Shown here in pieces: positions 1-9,102 of a stretch of 64,000 nucleotides of DNA. Each line of letters starts with the position of its first letter. Within the stretch, counting starts at the first letter, position 1. The position numbers and the translations under genes were made by a program. This DNA comes from Listeria goaensis (GTDB lineage Bacteria > Bacillota > Bacilli > Lactobacillales > Listeriaceae), in the NCBI RefSeq assembly GCF_900186125.1, contig NZ_FYBQ01000011.1, forward strand, positions 46,331-110,330, read 5' to 3'. Below the pieces are notes generated by a model, which saw nothing but the letters and a program-made list of their open reading frames with translations, was not told the origin of the DNA and searched no databases.

Positions 1-660
1 TTCGGAAAAGCGGATACCAATTTTGTATCGCCAAAAATCACACATCGCTTAACGAAAAAAGATTTGCGACTCACTTTGAAATCGGAAAACGTACGCGTGA
101 TGGGCATGTTGCCAAACAGTTTATTCACCGAGCGTTTAACCGCCACTGTGGACCTCAAAAACGGCGAATTTGTTCCCGACGCTTCCCGCGATTTAGCTAA
201 AATGGTCGTTGTGGAGCGGCATAAAGGAACGGAAAATGTTGGCCTAGGCATTGTGAAAGGTTTCGGTATGCAAAACGGCGCCATTGCGACCACTGTAGCC
301 CATGATTCTCATAATATTGTGGCGGTTGGTATGAATGATGTGGACATTGATTTTGCGATTCGTCGTTTAACGGAAATTGGCGGCGGCGTTGTCGTTGTTG
401 CAAATGGCAAATTGCTTGGCGAGTTGCGCCTCGAAATTGCGGGCCTACTTACACATGCCCCGTTTGAAAAAGTGCAAGCCGATTTAGAAACGCTTTTAAG
501 TGTGTTCCAGACGATTAGTCAGGCGCGCGGATTTGATCCGTTTCTTACGCTATCGTTTCTTACTTTGCCTGTCATTCCAGAATATAAACTTACCGATCAA
601 GGGCTGTTTGATTTCCAAAAATTTGATTTTGTTCCACTTGAAATTGACGAGAAAGGGTGA
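1..660 (+). CDS. adeC: Adenine deaminase, C-terminal part (5' truncated by window)
   Basis: The reading frame is open from base 1, so the start lies outside the window; about 219 residues are visible. The enzyme deaminates adenine to hypoxanthine in purine salvage. The visible part matches the C-terminal domain of the Ade/AdeC amidohydrolase family: an N-rich segment ending in MGMLPNSLFTERLTATVDL, the conserved GAIATTVAHDSHNIVAVG block around window positions 274-327, and a closing PFLTLSFLTLPVIPEYKLTDQG segment split over two helices. The catalytic metal-binding domain is upstream and cannot be inspected. The stop lies 5 bases before the next start, so it probably shares a transcript with the sensor kinase. 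The same pair is adjacent in L. monocytogenes as I recall (lmo1742-lmo1741). Confidence 0.93.
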   Translation, partial: FGKADTNFVSPKITHRLTKKDLRLTLKSENVRVMGMLPNSLFTERLTATVDLKNGEFVPDASRDLAKMVVVERHKGTENVGLGIVKGFGMQNGAIATTVAHDSHNIVAVGMNDVDIDFAIRRLTEIGGGVVVVANGKLLGELRLEIAGLLTHAPFEKVQADLETLLSVFQTISQARGFDPFLTLSFLTLPVIPEYKLTDQGLFDFQKFDFVPLEIDEKG

Positions 661-665
661 GCTAA

Positions 666-1733
666 ATGACTTGGTGGCGCTATGTACGCGATAAACGCTT
701 TTTCTTATTTTTCTTTTTCATCGTCATGTTTTTTGTTGGTCTTTTAATTTACATTGACCCAAACAGTAAACTAACACTCGGCAATATTATTTATTTATAC
801 TTTTTCGTGTTCATGTTTTTAGTCGCCTACCTGATTCTCGGCTATATTTTTAAATATCGGTACTGGCAAGAAATGAAAGAGCTTGTTGATGGGGAAATCG
901 ATGAAAATATTATCGAACTCTTACCGAAACCGCGTACGAGCGAGCAAGCCTTCTTCAATGAACTGATGCGCAAAAAACATCGAGAAGAACAAAAAACGGT
1001 GACGGCGCTTCAAGATAAGCAAGAAGAATATCATGATTTTATTTTATACTGGGTGCATGAAGTTAAGACACCACTTGTGGCTAGTAAAATGCTGATTAAA
1101 AATCCGGATTTGAATGATACTGCAACGATTTTTTCGAAAGTCGATGAGGAGCTTGACCGGGTGGATCAATTAGTGATGCAAGCCCTGTACTTCTCCCGGC
1201 TTGACACATTTGCAAAAGACTATTTTATCCAAGAACAAAATCTTGGAAGTGTTGTTAGGGAGTCGATTAAGCGCCATTCGCGGCTGTTTATTTCCGGGAA
1301 GAAAAAGCTTTCGATGGACGATGTGAACGTTGATGTGCGGACGGACAGCAAGTGGCTTGGGTTTATTTTGGACCAGATTATTTCAAATGCTTTGAAGTAT
1401 ACGCCTGAGGGTGGCGAAGTGAAGATTTGGTGTGAGGAGGAAAAAGAGCGCATCGATTTGCATATTTGGGATAACGGTCGTGGCATTAGTGAAGAAGATT
1501 TGCCGCGCGTGTTTGAGCAAGGCTTCACGGGCATGATTGGTCGGAAAGAAAAGAAAGCGACGGGCATTGGGCTTTATTTGGCGAAACAAATGGCGAAAAA
1601 GCTCGGCCACAGCGTGGAAATTAAATCGAGTGAAGGAGAGTTCACGGAGCTCATTCTTCACTTTGCAAGAAAAGCAGACTATTTATTAGTGGCAAAAGAT
1701 TTGGAGGAGGATTCATCATGGTTGAAGAATTGA
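666..1733 (+). CDS. virS: Sensor histidine kinase, VirS/BceS type
   Basis: A 355-residue membrane kinase. Two transmembrane helices (about residues 11-31 and 39-62) are separated by a very short extracellular loop, which is the layout of intramembrane-sensing BceS-like kinases. The cytoplasmic part has the phospho-acceptor His131 in YWVHEVKTPL, an N-box (ISNALKYTPEGG), a G1 box (DNGRGI) and a G2 box (TGIGLYLAK). In Listeria this family (VirS) works with the response regulator VirR on cell-wall modification genes such as dlt and mprF. VirR is not in the window; in L. monocytogenes it sits a few genes upstream of adeC. The ribosome site AAAGGG precedes the ATG. The last 16 bases overlap the next gene. 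The VirS assignment rests on synteny and architecture. A generic BceS paralogue is the alternative. Confidence 0.87.
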   Translation: MTWWRYVRDKRFFLFFFFIVMFFVGLLIYIDPNSKLTLGNIIYLYFFVFMFLVAYLILGYIFKYRYWQEMKELVDGEIDENIIELLPKPRTSEQAFFNELMRKKHREEQKTVTALQDKQEEYHDFILYWVHEVKTPLVASKMLIKNPDLNDTATIFSKVDEELDRVDQLVMQALYFSRLDTFAKDYFIQEQNLGSVVRESIKRHSRLFISGKKKLSMDDVNVDVRTDSKWLGFILDQIISNALKYTPEGGEVKIWCEEEKERIDLHIWDNGRGISEEDLPRVFEQGFTGMIGRKEKKATGIGLYLAKQMAKKLGHSVEIKSSEGEFTELILHFARKADYLLVAKDLEEDSSWLKN

Positions 1734-2818
1734 TTGTACGCGGAGCACCGCAAGAATATGTTTGTACAACGGGCGCATGGAAAACGCTACCGGAACATTT
1801 AAAAAGACGTCGTTTGGAAAAAGTCCTCGTTTTGCATGGCGACAAGTCATGGGAAGTGGCTGAGGAGAAATTTCCTGATTTGCCAGAGGTGACCGTTTCA
1901 TTTGAACAATATAATGGCGACTGCACCTACGAAGAGCGCGACCGAATTGTTCGCCTCGTTCAAGAAAAACAATTTGAAGCGATTATTGCAGTTGGCGGTG
2001 GGAAAATAACGGACTTAGCGAAAGCGGCTGCGCATGTGTTACGCATGCCAGTACTTATTTTACCAACACTTGCTTCGACTTGTGCGGCAGCGACACCACT
2101 TAGCGTCATGTATGATCAAAACGGCGCTATGATTTGCTACGATGTGTTCCCTGAAAGCAACGCGCTTGTTTTAATTGAGCCGGAAATCATTTTGCATTCT
2201 CCAATCTCGCTAATGATTGCTGGAATTGGTGATACGCTTGCGAAATGGTACGAGGCGGATGTCATCATTTCCCAGCTGGAAAATCTGCCGGTTGAAGTTG
2301 AAATTGCTTACTTTGCAGCGAATAAATGTCGGGAAAATCTGTTAGAGCTTAGCGTTTCGGCAATTGCTGCAATGGAAGCGGGCGAATTAAATGATGCGTT
2401 TATTAAAACGGTTGAAACGAATATTTTAGTTGCTGGAATGGTGGGTGGCTTTGGTGACCGCTATGGCCGAACGGCTGGCGCACATTCAATTCACGATGCA
2501 CTCACAATGATTCCAGAAACACATTCTATCTTACATGGGAATAAAGTTGCGTACGGCGTGTTCGTTCAACTCGTTCTTGAAAATCGTTTTGATGAATTGG
2601 AACGGTTACTGCCATTTTATACGGCGCTTGGTTTGCCGACTTCACTTGCCGATATGTTGACGGAGTCGCTTTCTGAAAGCGATATACGCGCTGTTTCAAC
2701 TCGTGCGACAGAGGCGGGCGAAACAATTCATATGATGCCGGGTGAAATAACTGCGGATAAAGTCGAGCAAGCGATACTTGGGCTTGAAAAATATCGAATG
2801 GAAAAGCAGGTTAGATAA
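1718..2818 (+). CDS. Glycerol dehydrogenase-like iron/zinc-containing alcohol dehydrogenase
   Basis: A 366-residue member of the GldA-type polyol dehydrogenases, which oxidise glycerol or related diols with NAD. The nucleotide-binding GGGKITDLAKA motif is at about residues 92-102, followed by PTLASTCAAATPLSVMYD. The metal site is formed by the Asp in GIGDTLAKWYE and by two histidine blocks, GAHSIHDAL and ILHGNKVAYG. The start overlaps the end of the sensor kinase by 16 bases and has its own strong site, GGAGGAGG, 7 bases upstream, so translation is independent. The true substrate is open: many family members, including the related Listeria protein, are only annotated by similarity to glycerol dehydrogenase. 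Confidence 0.85.
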   Translation: MVEELIVRGAPQEYVCTTGAWKTLPEHLKRRRLEKVLVLHGDKSWEVAEEKFPDLPEVTVSFEQYNGDCTYEERDRIVRLVQEKQFEAIIAVGGGKITDLAKAAAHVLRMPVLILPTLASTCAAATPLSVMYDQNGAMICYDVFPESNALVLIEPEIILHSPISLMIAGIGDTLAKWYEADVIISQLENLPVEVEIAYFAANKCRENLLELSVSAIAAMEAGELNDAFIKTVETNILVAGMVGGFGDRYGRTAGAHSIHDALTMIPETHSILHGNKVAYGVFVQLVLENRFDELERLLPFYTALGLPTSLADMLTESLSESDIRAVSTRATEAGETIHMMPGEITADKVEQAILGLEKYRMEKQVR

Positions 2819-2819
2819 A

Positions 2820-3335
2820 ATGAACATACGGATAGAAACGCAGGAGGAAAATCGGGAAATTTTTGAGATTCATAAACGCGCTTTTGGTCGCGAAGATGAA
2901 GCTAAGTTAGTGGATTTAATTCGTGAAACGGAGCAGTATGTCTGTGACCTTTCACTTGTCGCTGAAACGTTAGACGGACAACTTGTCGGTCACGCCTTGC
3001 TTAGTGAAATTTTTCTTGAAAGAGAAGGGGAAACACGCGTTTTACTTGGTCTTGCACCGGTTTCGGTGTTGCCAGAATTTCAAGGCGAAGGGGTCGGGAG
3101 TGCGCTCATTGAGGAGGGCATTCGGCTTTCGCGTGCCAAAGCATATCCGGGAATTATCGTGCTCGGCCATGCGTCTTACTATCCTAAATTTGGTTTTAAG
3201 AAAGCTGCTGATTTTGGGATTTCTGCACCGTTTGATGTCCCGGAAGAAAACTTTTTAGCGCTTGAATTGTATCCGGGCGGCTTAACTGATTTTAGCGGAG
3301 AAGTTAGCTATCCCGATGCGTTTAACCAAGTGTAA
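2820..3335 (+). CDS. GNAT family N-acetyltransferase (YhbS-like)
   Basis: A 171-residue single-domain acetyltransferase of the YhbS/COG3153 type. The N-terminal segment MNIRIETQEENREIFEIHKR and the acetyl-CoA loop VLPEFQGEGVGSALIEEGI (about residues 86-104) are characteristic, followed by a family-typical YYPKFGFKKAADFGI. I chose the ATG one base after the preceding stop codon. An in-frame ATG 42 bases upstream would add residues from inside the dehydrogenase gene and has no ribosome site. It is probably cotranscribed with the dehydrogenase. Substrate unknown. Confidence 0.8.
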   Translation: MNIRIETQEENREIFEIHKRAFGREDEAKLVDLIRETEQYVCDLSLVAETLDGQLVGHALLSEIFLEREGETRVLLGLAPVSVLPEFQGEGVGSALIEEGIRLSRAKAYPGIIVLGHASYYPKFGFKKAADFGISAPFDVPEENFLALELYPGGLTDFSGEVSYPDAFNQV

Positions 3336-3350
3336 AGGAGTGCGAAAAAA

Positions 3351-3415
3351 AGAGGCATAAATTCAGTAACAACCATGTTTGAAATGGAATGGTTACTTGG
3401 ATGTATGCTTCTTTA
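3351..3415. terminator. Bidirectional terminator-like hairpin
   Basis: A long interrupted inverted repeat (outer arms AGAGGCATA and TATGCTTCT, inner arms around GTAACAACCAT and ATGGAATGGTTAC) lies between two convergent genes, with A- and T-rich flanks. It can serve both the acetyltransferase and gltC transcripts. Confidence 0.6.
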
Positions 3416-3431
3416 TTTTGATGCGAAAAAT

Positions 3432-4322
3432 CTATTTGCTTTGGAAAAATTCTAAAATAAAATCGTGAAATAGTCGTTCGGATGGAGATAAATTGCGTTT
3501 TTTGGTGGTGATGAGGCCGACTGAACGGCGTAAGTCCTTGTCGCGCAAAGGGATGCTGATGGTTTCTTTGAAGATGGCACCGTCTAAAATCATTTCTGGG
3601 AGAATGGAAATGCCGAGTCCAGCGCCGACTAGGCCTTGAATTGTGTAGAAATCGGTGCTTTGAAAGGCGATATCAAGCATAATACCTTTTTTTTCGGCGG
3701 ACTTTTGGACGATTTGGAATAAATCGAAGTCGCTCGGATAAAGGATAAATTTTTCTTGGACGAGGTCTTGAAGCGTTAACGTCTGCTCGCTGCTTAGCGG
3801 ATGCGTTTTTGGGACGATTACTTTTAATTTTTCATCAAAAAAGCGGGTTGTGTGAAAAAATTCGGATTCAGCTGGGACGGGTGACAAAAACGTGAAGTCG
3901 AGGTCGCCAGAGTGTAGCATGTTTGTGAGTTCTGCGTTTGAGCCTTCCAGAAATTGATAGGAAATGTCGGGATATTTTTCCCGAAACTTGGAAATGACGG
4001 CGGGTAAAACTTTTGTGGCGAGCGAGTTAGGGAGCCCGACGCGCACGGTTCCAAGTGTTGGATTGGTATACTCGGTAACAATGGATTCTGCTTTTTGGAG
4101 TTCATTGAAGGCGCGCTTGGCTTGTTCAAGAAAATCTCTCCCAACATTTGTAAGGCGCATGTTTCGGCCGACGCGTTCAAACAGCGCCACGCCGAGTTCA
4201 TCTTCGAGTTTAATAATCTGCCTACTGACGGCAGATTGGGCGACGTGTAAATTTTCGGATGCTTGCGTCATATGTTCGACTCTTGCGACTTCCATAAAAT
4301 ATTTTAATTGGCGTAGTTCCAC
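3432..4322 (-). CDS. gltC: LysR-type regulator of glutamate synthase, GltC
   Basis: About 296 residues from the chosen start. The N-terminal helix-turn-helix (ELRQLKYFMEVARVEHMTQA, then HVAQSAVSRQIIKLEDELGV) is nearly superposable on Bacillus GltC, and a substrate-binding LysR effector domain follows. GltC activates gltAB divergently when 2-oxoglutarate is abundant and glutamate is scarce. I chose the GTG at 4322 because it places the family-conserved ELRQL at residue 2 and has an AAAGAAG site upstream. A TTG 24 bases further out (4346) is possible. The divergent placement next to gltA is the classic arrangement. Confidence 0.92.
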   Translation of the reverse strand: MELRQLKYFMEVARVEHMTQASENLHVAQSAVSRQIIKLEDELGVALFERVGRNMRLTNVGRDFLEQAKRAFNELQKAESIVTEYTNPTLGTVRVGLPNSLATKVLPAVISKFREKYPDISYQFLEGSNAELTNMLHSGDLDFTFLSPVPAESEFFHTTRFFDEKLKVIVPKTHPLSSEQTLTLQDLVQEKFILYPSDFDLFQIVQKSAEKKGIMLDIAFQSTDFYTIQGLVGAGLGISILPEMILDGAIFKETISIPLRDKDLRRSVGLITTKKRNLSPSERLFHDFILEFFQSK

Positions 4323-4340
4323 GTTAAACACTTCTTTCGT

Positions 4341-4353
4341 TCTCAAAATGAGA
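4341..4353. promoter_or_regulatory. LysR/GltC-type dyad operator (T-N11-A)
   Basis: TCTCAAAATGAGA is a perfect dyad around a central base with the T-N11-A form of LysR boxes, about 20 bases upstream of the gltC start, in the 180-base gap shared with gltA. It is the likely high-affinity GltC site for autorepression and for activation of gltA. The rest of the gap is AT-rich and must hold both promoters; I cannot place the gltA -35/-10 with confidence. Confidence 0.6.
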
Positions 4354-4501
4354 TTGTTTTATTCTATTATATATATTGTTTCGATAAATGAAAAGGGATA
4401 AAATAGAACTTACACAAAACGTCACTTGATGGGAGAGAATTTTCTATCAATTTAGTTTATTCCGTCAATAAAGAGAGGCGGATGCTGGAGGAGGAATTTG
4501 A

Positions 4502-7500
4502 ATGAGAAATGTAGGATTGCCAAAAAAACATGGTTTATATAATCCAGAAAATGAGCATGATGCTTGTGGAATCGGTTTTGTGGCGAATGTACAAAATAAA
4601 AGTTCGCATAAAATTGTGGAGCAAGGGATTCACATGTTATGCCAGCTTAAACACCGCGGTGGTGAAGTTGGCGGAGATACGGGTGATGGCGCTGGCATTT
4701 TACTTGAAATTTCAGATGCTTTTTTTAGAAAAGTTTGTTCTGAAGAGGGCATTTCACTTCCAGAAAAATTTAAATATGCGGTGGGCATGATTAATTTTCC
4801 GCAAGATGAATTTGAACGCACAAAGCTGATGGAACGGTTTGCGGCAATTGTTTCGGAAGAAGGGCAAACGTTTCTTGGCTACCGAAAAGTGCCAACCGAT
4901 GCAACGAAAATTGGCGCGGGCGCGAAACAGACGGAGCCGGCAATTTACCAGATTTTTATTGAACAGAAAGAAGCACGTTCTGAAAAGGAATTTGAACGCG
5001 CGCTTTATTTGATACGGAAACAAATTGAAAATTTTGCAAAGACACTTGACTTAGAAGGGACTTTTTACGTGCCGAGTTTATCAACTCGGACAGTGATTTA
5101 TAAAGGGATGTTACTGCCAGAGCAGATTAGCGCGTATTATTTGGACCTCGCAAGCCAAGAATACACGTCGGCTTTTGCGCTCGTTCATTCGCGCTTTTCG
5201 ACGAACACATTTCCAAGCTGGGAGCGGGCGCATCCTTACCGCTACTTGATTCATAACGGTGAAATCAACACACAACGCGGCAATGTGAACTGGATGAAGG
5301 CTCGTGAGAAACGCGCAGAAAGTCCACTTTTTGGCAAAAAGCTCGGTCAGGTTTTGCCAATCATTGATGAAGCAGGTAGCGACTCGGCCACGCTTGATAA
5401 TGCGCTTGAATTCCTCGTGCAAACAGGGCGGGCGCTCCCGCACGCGGCAATGATGCTCATTCCGGAGCCGTGGGATAAAAACAAAAATATGTCGGAGGAA
5501 AAACGTGCGTTTTATGAGTATCACGCGACACTCATGGAACCGTGGGACGGACCGACTTCGATTTCCTTCACGGACGGCCGCGTCATTGGGACAATTTTAG
5601 ATCGCAACGGCTTGCGTCCGGCTCGTTATTATTTGACGAAAGACGGGACAATCATTTATTCGTCGGAAACAGGTGTTGTGCCAGTTGATGAAGCAGACGT
5701 TGTGAAAAAAGAAACCGTTGGCGCTGGCCAAATGCTGCTCATTGATTTGGAGCAAGGGCGTATCATTCCGGACGCCGAGCTTAAAGGGGCATTAGAATCG
5801 GCGGAACCATATGCGGACTGGCTTGAAAATCTAACCGATATTTCCGAGCTCACGAAAGATGTAAAAGAGGATTTCGTGCCGCTCACAAAATCGGCTTGTT
5901 TTAAACTCGAGCAGGCTTTTGGCTACACGCAGGACGAGTTGAACAAAATTTTAATTCCGATGGTGACGGAGAAAAAAGATCCGATGGGCGCAATGGGGTA
6001 CGACGCGCCGCTTGCAGTGCTTTCGAAACGACCACAACTTTTGTTTAATTACTTCAAGCAACTATTTGCGCAGGTGACGAATCCGCCGATCGACGGACTT
6101 CGCGAGGAAACGGTTGTGTCGACGATGACGCTTCTAGGCGACGAAGGAAATATTTTAGCTCCTGGCGCACAAAACGCTAATCGAATCCGCTTGAAAACGC
6201 CAATTTTGACGCGTAAGGAATATGCGGCCCTAAAAAACCAAACTAAATTTAGCGAAGCCACGACGATTTTACCGATGCTGTTCAAACAAGAAGAATGCGA
6301 GTCGCTAGATGCGCGCTTAAACATTCTTTTTACCCAAGTAGAAGAAGCCATTCAAGCAGGTAGCAAGCTCATTGTTTTAACGGACGAAGGGACGAACGCC
6401 GATTGGATTGGTATTCCGTCACTCCTTGCGGTAAGTGGTTTGCATCAACATTTGATTCAAAAAGGTTTGCGGACGAAAGCGAGCCTCATCGTGAAAACAG
6501 CCGAGGCGCGTGACGTTCATCAATGCGCAACACTTATTGGCTATGGTGCGGATGCGATTTTCCCGTATCTTGCGCTGCACGCTTTCCATGATTTAATTGA
6601 GCAAGGTCGCATGAAAGGTTTTACGCTTGATGAAGCGGAAACGAGATACATGGAGGCGCTCACAGACGGAATTTTAAAAGTGATGTCGAAAATGGGAATT
6701 TCCACTGTGCAAAGTTACCGCGGAGCACAAATTTTTGAAGCGATTGGCATTGGCGCTGACGTAACAGAGAAATATTTCCCTGGGACGGCAAGCGTATTAT
6801 CTGGCATCCCGCTTGATATTATTGCGAAAGAAGCGTGGCTCCGCCATAGACAAGCGTTTCACGATATTGGCTATCAGGCGTTTACGCTAGATTCAGGCGG
6901 TGAATACCAGTGGCGTTCAAACGGCGAATATCACGTCTATAATCCGCTTGCGATTCACTCCTTGCAACGCGCGACACGCGAAAATGACCGCGAAGCTTAC
7001 GAACTATACGCCGATTTAATGCAAAATCAAAATCAAGCTTTTCTACGTGGCTTGTTTGATATAAAAAGTGATCGTAAGCCCGTTCCTATCGAGGAAGTTG
7101 AACCAGCCGAAGCGATTTTTAAACGGTTTAAAACGGGTGCGATGTCTTACGGTTCGATTAGCCAAGAAGCCCACGAAGCGCTCGCTGTAGCAATGAATCG
7201 CCTTGGTGGCAAAAGCAATAGCGGTGAGGGCGGTGAAAATCCAGCGCGTTTTGTGCGCGATGCAAACGGCGATTTGCGCCGAAGCGCGATTAAACAAGTG
7301 GCGTCTGGTCGTTTTGGCGTAACAAGCCATTACTTGGTCAATGCGGAAGAGTTGCAAATTAAAATGGCACAGGGGGCGAAACCAGGCGAAGGAGGACACT
7401 TGCCTGGGAAGAAAGTGTATCCGTGGATTTCCAAAACACGTGGTTCAACAACTGGAGTCGGCCTCATTTCCCCGCCACCACATCATGATATTTATTCAAT

Positions 7501-9088
7501 TGAAGATTTATCCCAACTTATTTTTGACTTAAAAAATGCGAATCAAAAGGCGCGTATTAATGTGAAACTCGTTTCGAAAACCGGCGTGGGCACAATCGCG
7601 TCTGGTGTGGCAAAAGGAAACGCCGATGTCATTTTAGTTAGCGGCTATGAAGGCGGAACAGGTGCTGCTGCCAGAAGTAGCATTCGCCACACTGGTTTAC
7701 CGTGGGAAATTGGTCTCGCGGAAACACAGCAAACGCTCCTTTTGAATGGCCTTAGAAATCAAGTCACCTTGGAAACAGACGGCAAAATGATGACCGGTAA
7801 AGACGTTCTCATCGCGGCATTACTAGGCGCAGAAGAATATGGTTTTGCGACAGCACCGCTCGTGACACTCGGCTGCGTCATGATGCGCGTTTGTCACATG
7901 GATACTTGCCCGGTTGGCGTCGCAACACAAAATCCAGAGCTGCGCAAAAAATTTGCCGGTTCCGCCGACTACGTTGTGAATTTCTTCCAGTTTATCGTTC
8001 AAGAAATGCGCGAAATGATGGCGGAACTAGGTTTCCGCACGCTGGACGAACTAATTGGCCAAAAACAATATATCACACTCCACGAACGAAAAGACGCACA
8101 CTGGAAAGCGAAATATTTGGACTTCAGCAAGTTGCTTTATACAGATGACTTTTACAAAACACAGACGCAAATTTGCACGAAGGCGCAAAATCATAAGTTA
8201 GAAGAAACACTTGATGCCCGCCAAATTGTACAGCAAATTCAGCCAGCACTTGAAGCGGGGCAAAAAGTGACGGGGACATTCCCTGTGCGCAACATTGACC
8301 GCGCAATTGGCACCATCTCGGGTTCAATGATTAGCGAAAAATTTGGCGCAGAAGGCTTACCGGAAGATACCGTTGATTTGACGTTTATCGGTGCTGCAGG
8401 TCAAAGTTTTGGTGCCTTTACGCCAAATGGCATGACACTTCGAATCATAGGCGATGCGAACGATTACTTCGGAAAAGGGCTGTCAGGCGGGAAACTCATC
8501 GTCGCACCAAATGACAAGACACCCGTAAATCCGCACGAATCGGCCATCGTCGGCAACGTCACACTTTACGGCGCAACAGGCGGAGAAGCTTATATGTTAG
8601 GAAAAGCGGGCGCCAGATTTGCCGTACGAAATAGCGGTGCGACCGCCGTTGTAGAAGGCATCGGCGATAATGGCTGTGAATATATGACAGGTGGTGCCGT
8701 AGCCATTTTAGGCGAAGTGGGAGACAATTTCGCAGCGGGAATGTCAGGCGGTGTGGCGTACGTTTATACGCGTGACAAGGAAGCCTTTCATTTGAAGACG
8801 AACCACGAACTTGTTTCGGTGCGGAGCGTGTCTTCTGCGCGGGAGGCGAATCGTTTGAAGGATATGCTGATTCGCCATGTCGCCTACACAGGGAGCAAGT
8901 TCGCGAAATCCATTTTAGACCAATTTGAAAATGAACTTGAGCATTTCGTGTACGTCATTCCGCATGAATATGAGGCGATTTTGACGCGAATGGAAGAGCT
9001 TGAAGCGAGCGGTGAAACGCATGCGGCGGCGGAACTGGCAGCATTTTATGAGCTGACGGGAAATAAAGAGGAAGTTACGGCGCAGTAA
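4502..9088 (+). CDS. gltA: Glutamate synthase (NADPH) large subunit
   Basis: A 1528-residue enzyme making two glutamates from glutamine, 2-oxoglutarate and NADPH; full length for the family. A 21-residue propeptide precedes the Ntn-type catalytic Cys22 in EHDACGIGFVA, so it is probably processed. The glutamine amidotransferase domain covers roughly residues 22-430. The FMN-binding TIM barrel follows (KSNSGEGGENPARF, about residue 905). The [3Fe-4S] cysteines are in CVMMRVCHMDTCPVG near residue 1124. The C-terminal beta-helix with repeated GG motifs (GGEAYMLGKAGARFAVRNSG) closes the protein. The start is fixed by GGAGGAGG. The gene carries the Bacillus name gltA (gltB in enteric bacteria) and is transcribed divergently from gltC, its probable activator. 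Confidence 0.97.
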   Translation: MRNVGLPKKHGLYNPENEHDACGIGFVANVQNKSSHKIVEQGIHMLCQLKHRGGEVGGDTGDGAGILLEISDAFFRKVCSEEGISLPEKFKYAVGMINFPQDEFERTKLMERFAAIVSEEGQTFLGYRKVPTDATKIGAGAKQTEPAIYQIFIEQKEARSEKEFERALYLIRKQIENFAKTLDLEGTFYVPSLSTRTVIYKGMLLPEQISAYYLDLASQEYTSAFALVHSRFSTNTFPSWERAHPYRYLIHNGEINTQRGNVNWMKAREKRAESPLFGKKLGQVLPIIDEAGSDSATLDNALEFLVQTGRALPHAAMMLIPEPWDKNKNMSEEKRAFYEYHATLMEPWDGPTSISFTDGRVIGTILDRNGLRPARYYLTKDGTIIYSSETGVVPVDEADVVKKETVGAGQMLLIDLEQGRIIPDAELKGALESAEPYADWLENLTDISELTKDVKEDFVPLTKSACFKLEQAFGYTQDELNKILIPMVTEKKDPMGAMGYDAPLAVLSKRPQLLFNYFKQLFAQVTNPPIDGLREETVVSTMTLLGDEGNILAPGAQNANRIRLKTPILTRKEYAALKNQTKFSEATTILPMLFKQEECESLDARLNILFTQVEEAIQAGSKLIVLTDEGTNADWIGIPSLLAVSGLHQHLIQKGLRTKASLIVKTAEARDVHQCATLIGYGADAIFPYLALHAFHDLIEQGRMKGFTLDEAETRYMEALTDGILKVMSKMGISTVQSYRGAQIFEAIGIGADVTEKYFPGTASVLSGIPLDIIAKEAWLRHRQAFHDIGYQAFTLDSGGEYQWRSNGEYHVYNPLAIHSLQRATRENDREAYELYADLMQNQNQAFLRGLFDIKSDRKPVPIEEVEPAEAIFKRFKTGAMSYGSISQEAHEALAVAMNRLGGKSNSGEGGENPARFVRDANGDLRRSAIKQVASGRFGVTSHYLVNAEELQIKMAQGAKPGEGGHLPGKKVYPWISKTRGSTTGVGLISPPPHHDIYSIEDLSQLIFDLKNANQKARINVKLVSKTGVGTIASGVAKGNADVILVSGYEGGTGAAARSSIRHTGLPWEIGLAETQQTLLLNGLRNQVTLETDGKMMTGKDVLIAALLGAEEYGFATAPLVTLGCVMMRVCHMDTCPVGVATQNPELRKKFAGSADYVVNFFQFIVQEMREMMAELGFRTLDELIGQKQYITLHERKDAHWKAKYLDFSKLLYTDDFYKTQTQICTKAQNHKLEETLDARQIVQQIQPALEAGQKVTGTFPVRNIDRAIGTISGSMISEKFGAEGLPEDTVDLTFIGAAGQSFGAFTPNGMTLRIIGDANDYFGKGLSGGKLIVAPNDKTPVNPHESAIVGNVTLYGATGGEAYMLGKAGARFAVRNSGATAVVEGIGDNGCEYMTGGAVAILGEVGDNFAAGMSGGVAYVYTRDKEAFHLKTNHELVSVRSVSSAREANRLKDMLIRHVAYTGSKFAKSILDQFENELEHFVYVIPHEYEAILTRMEELEASGETHAAAELAAFYELTGNKEEVTAQ

Positions 9089-9102
9089 AGGAGGCGATGA
9101 AT

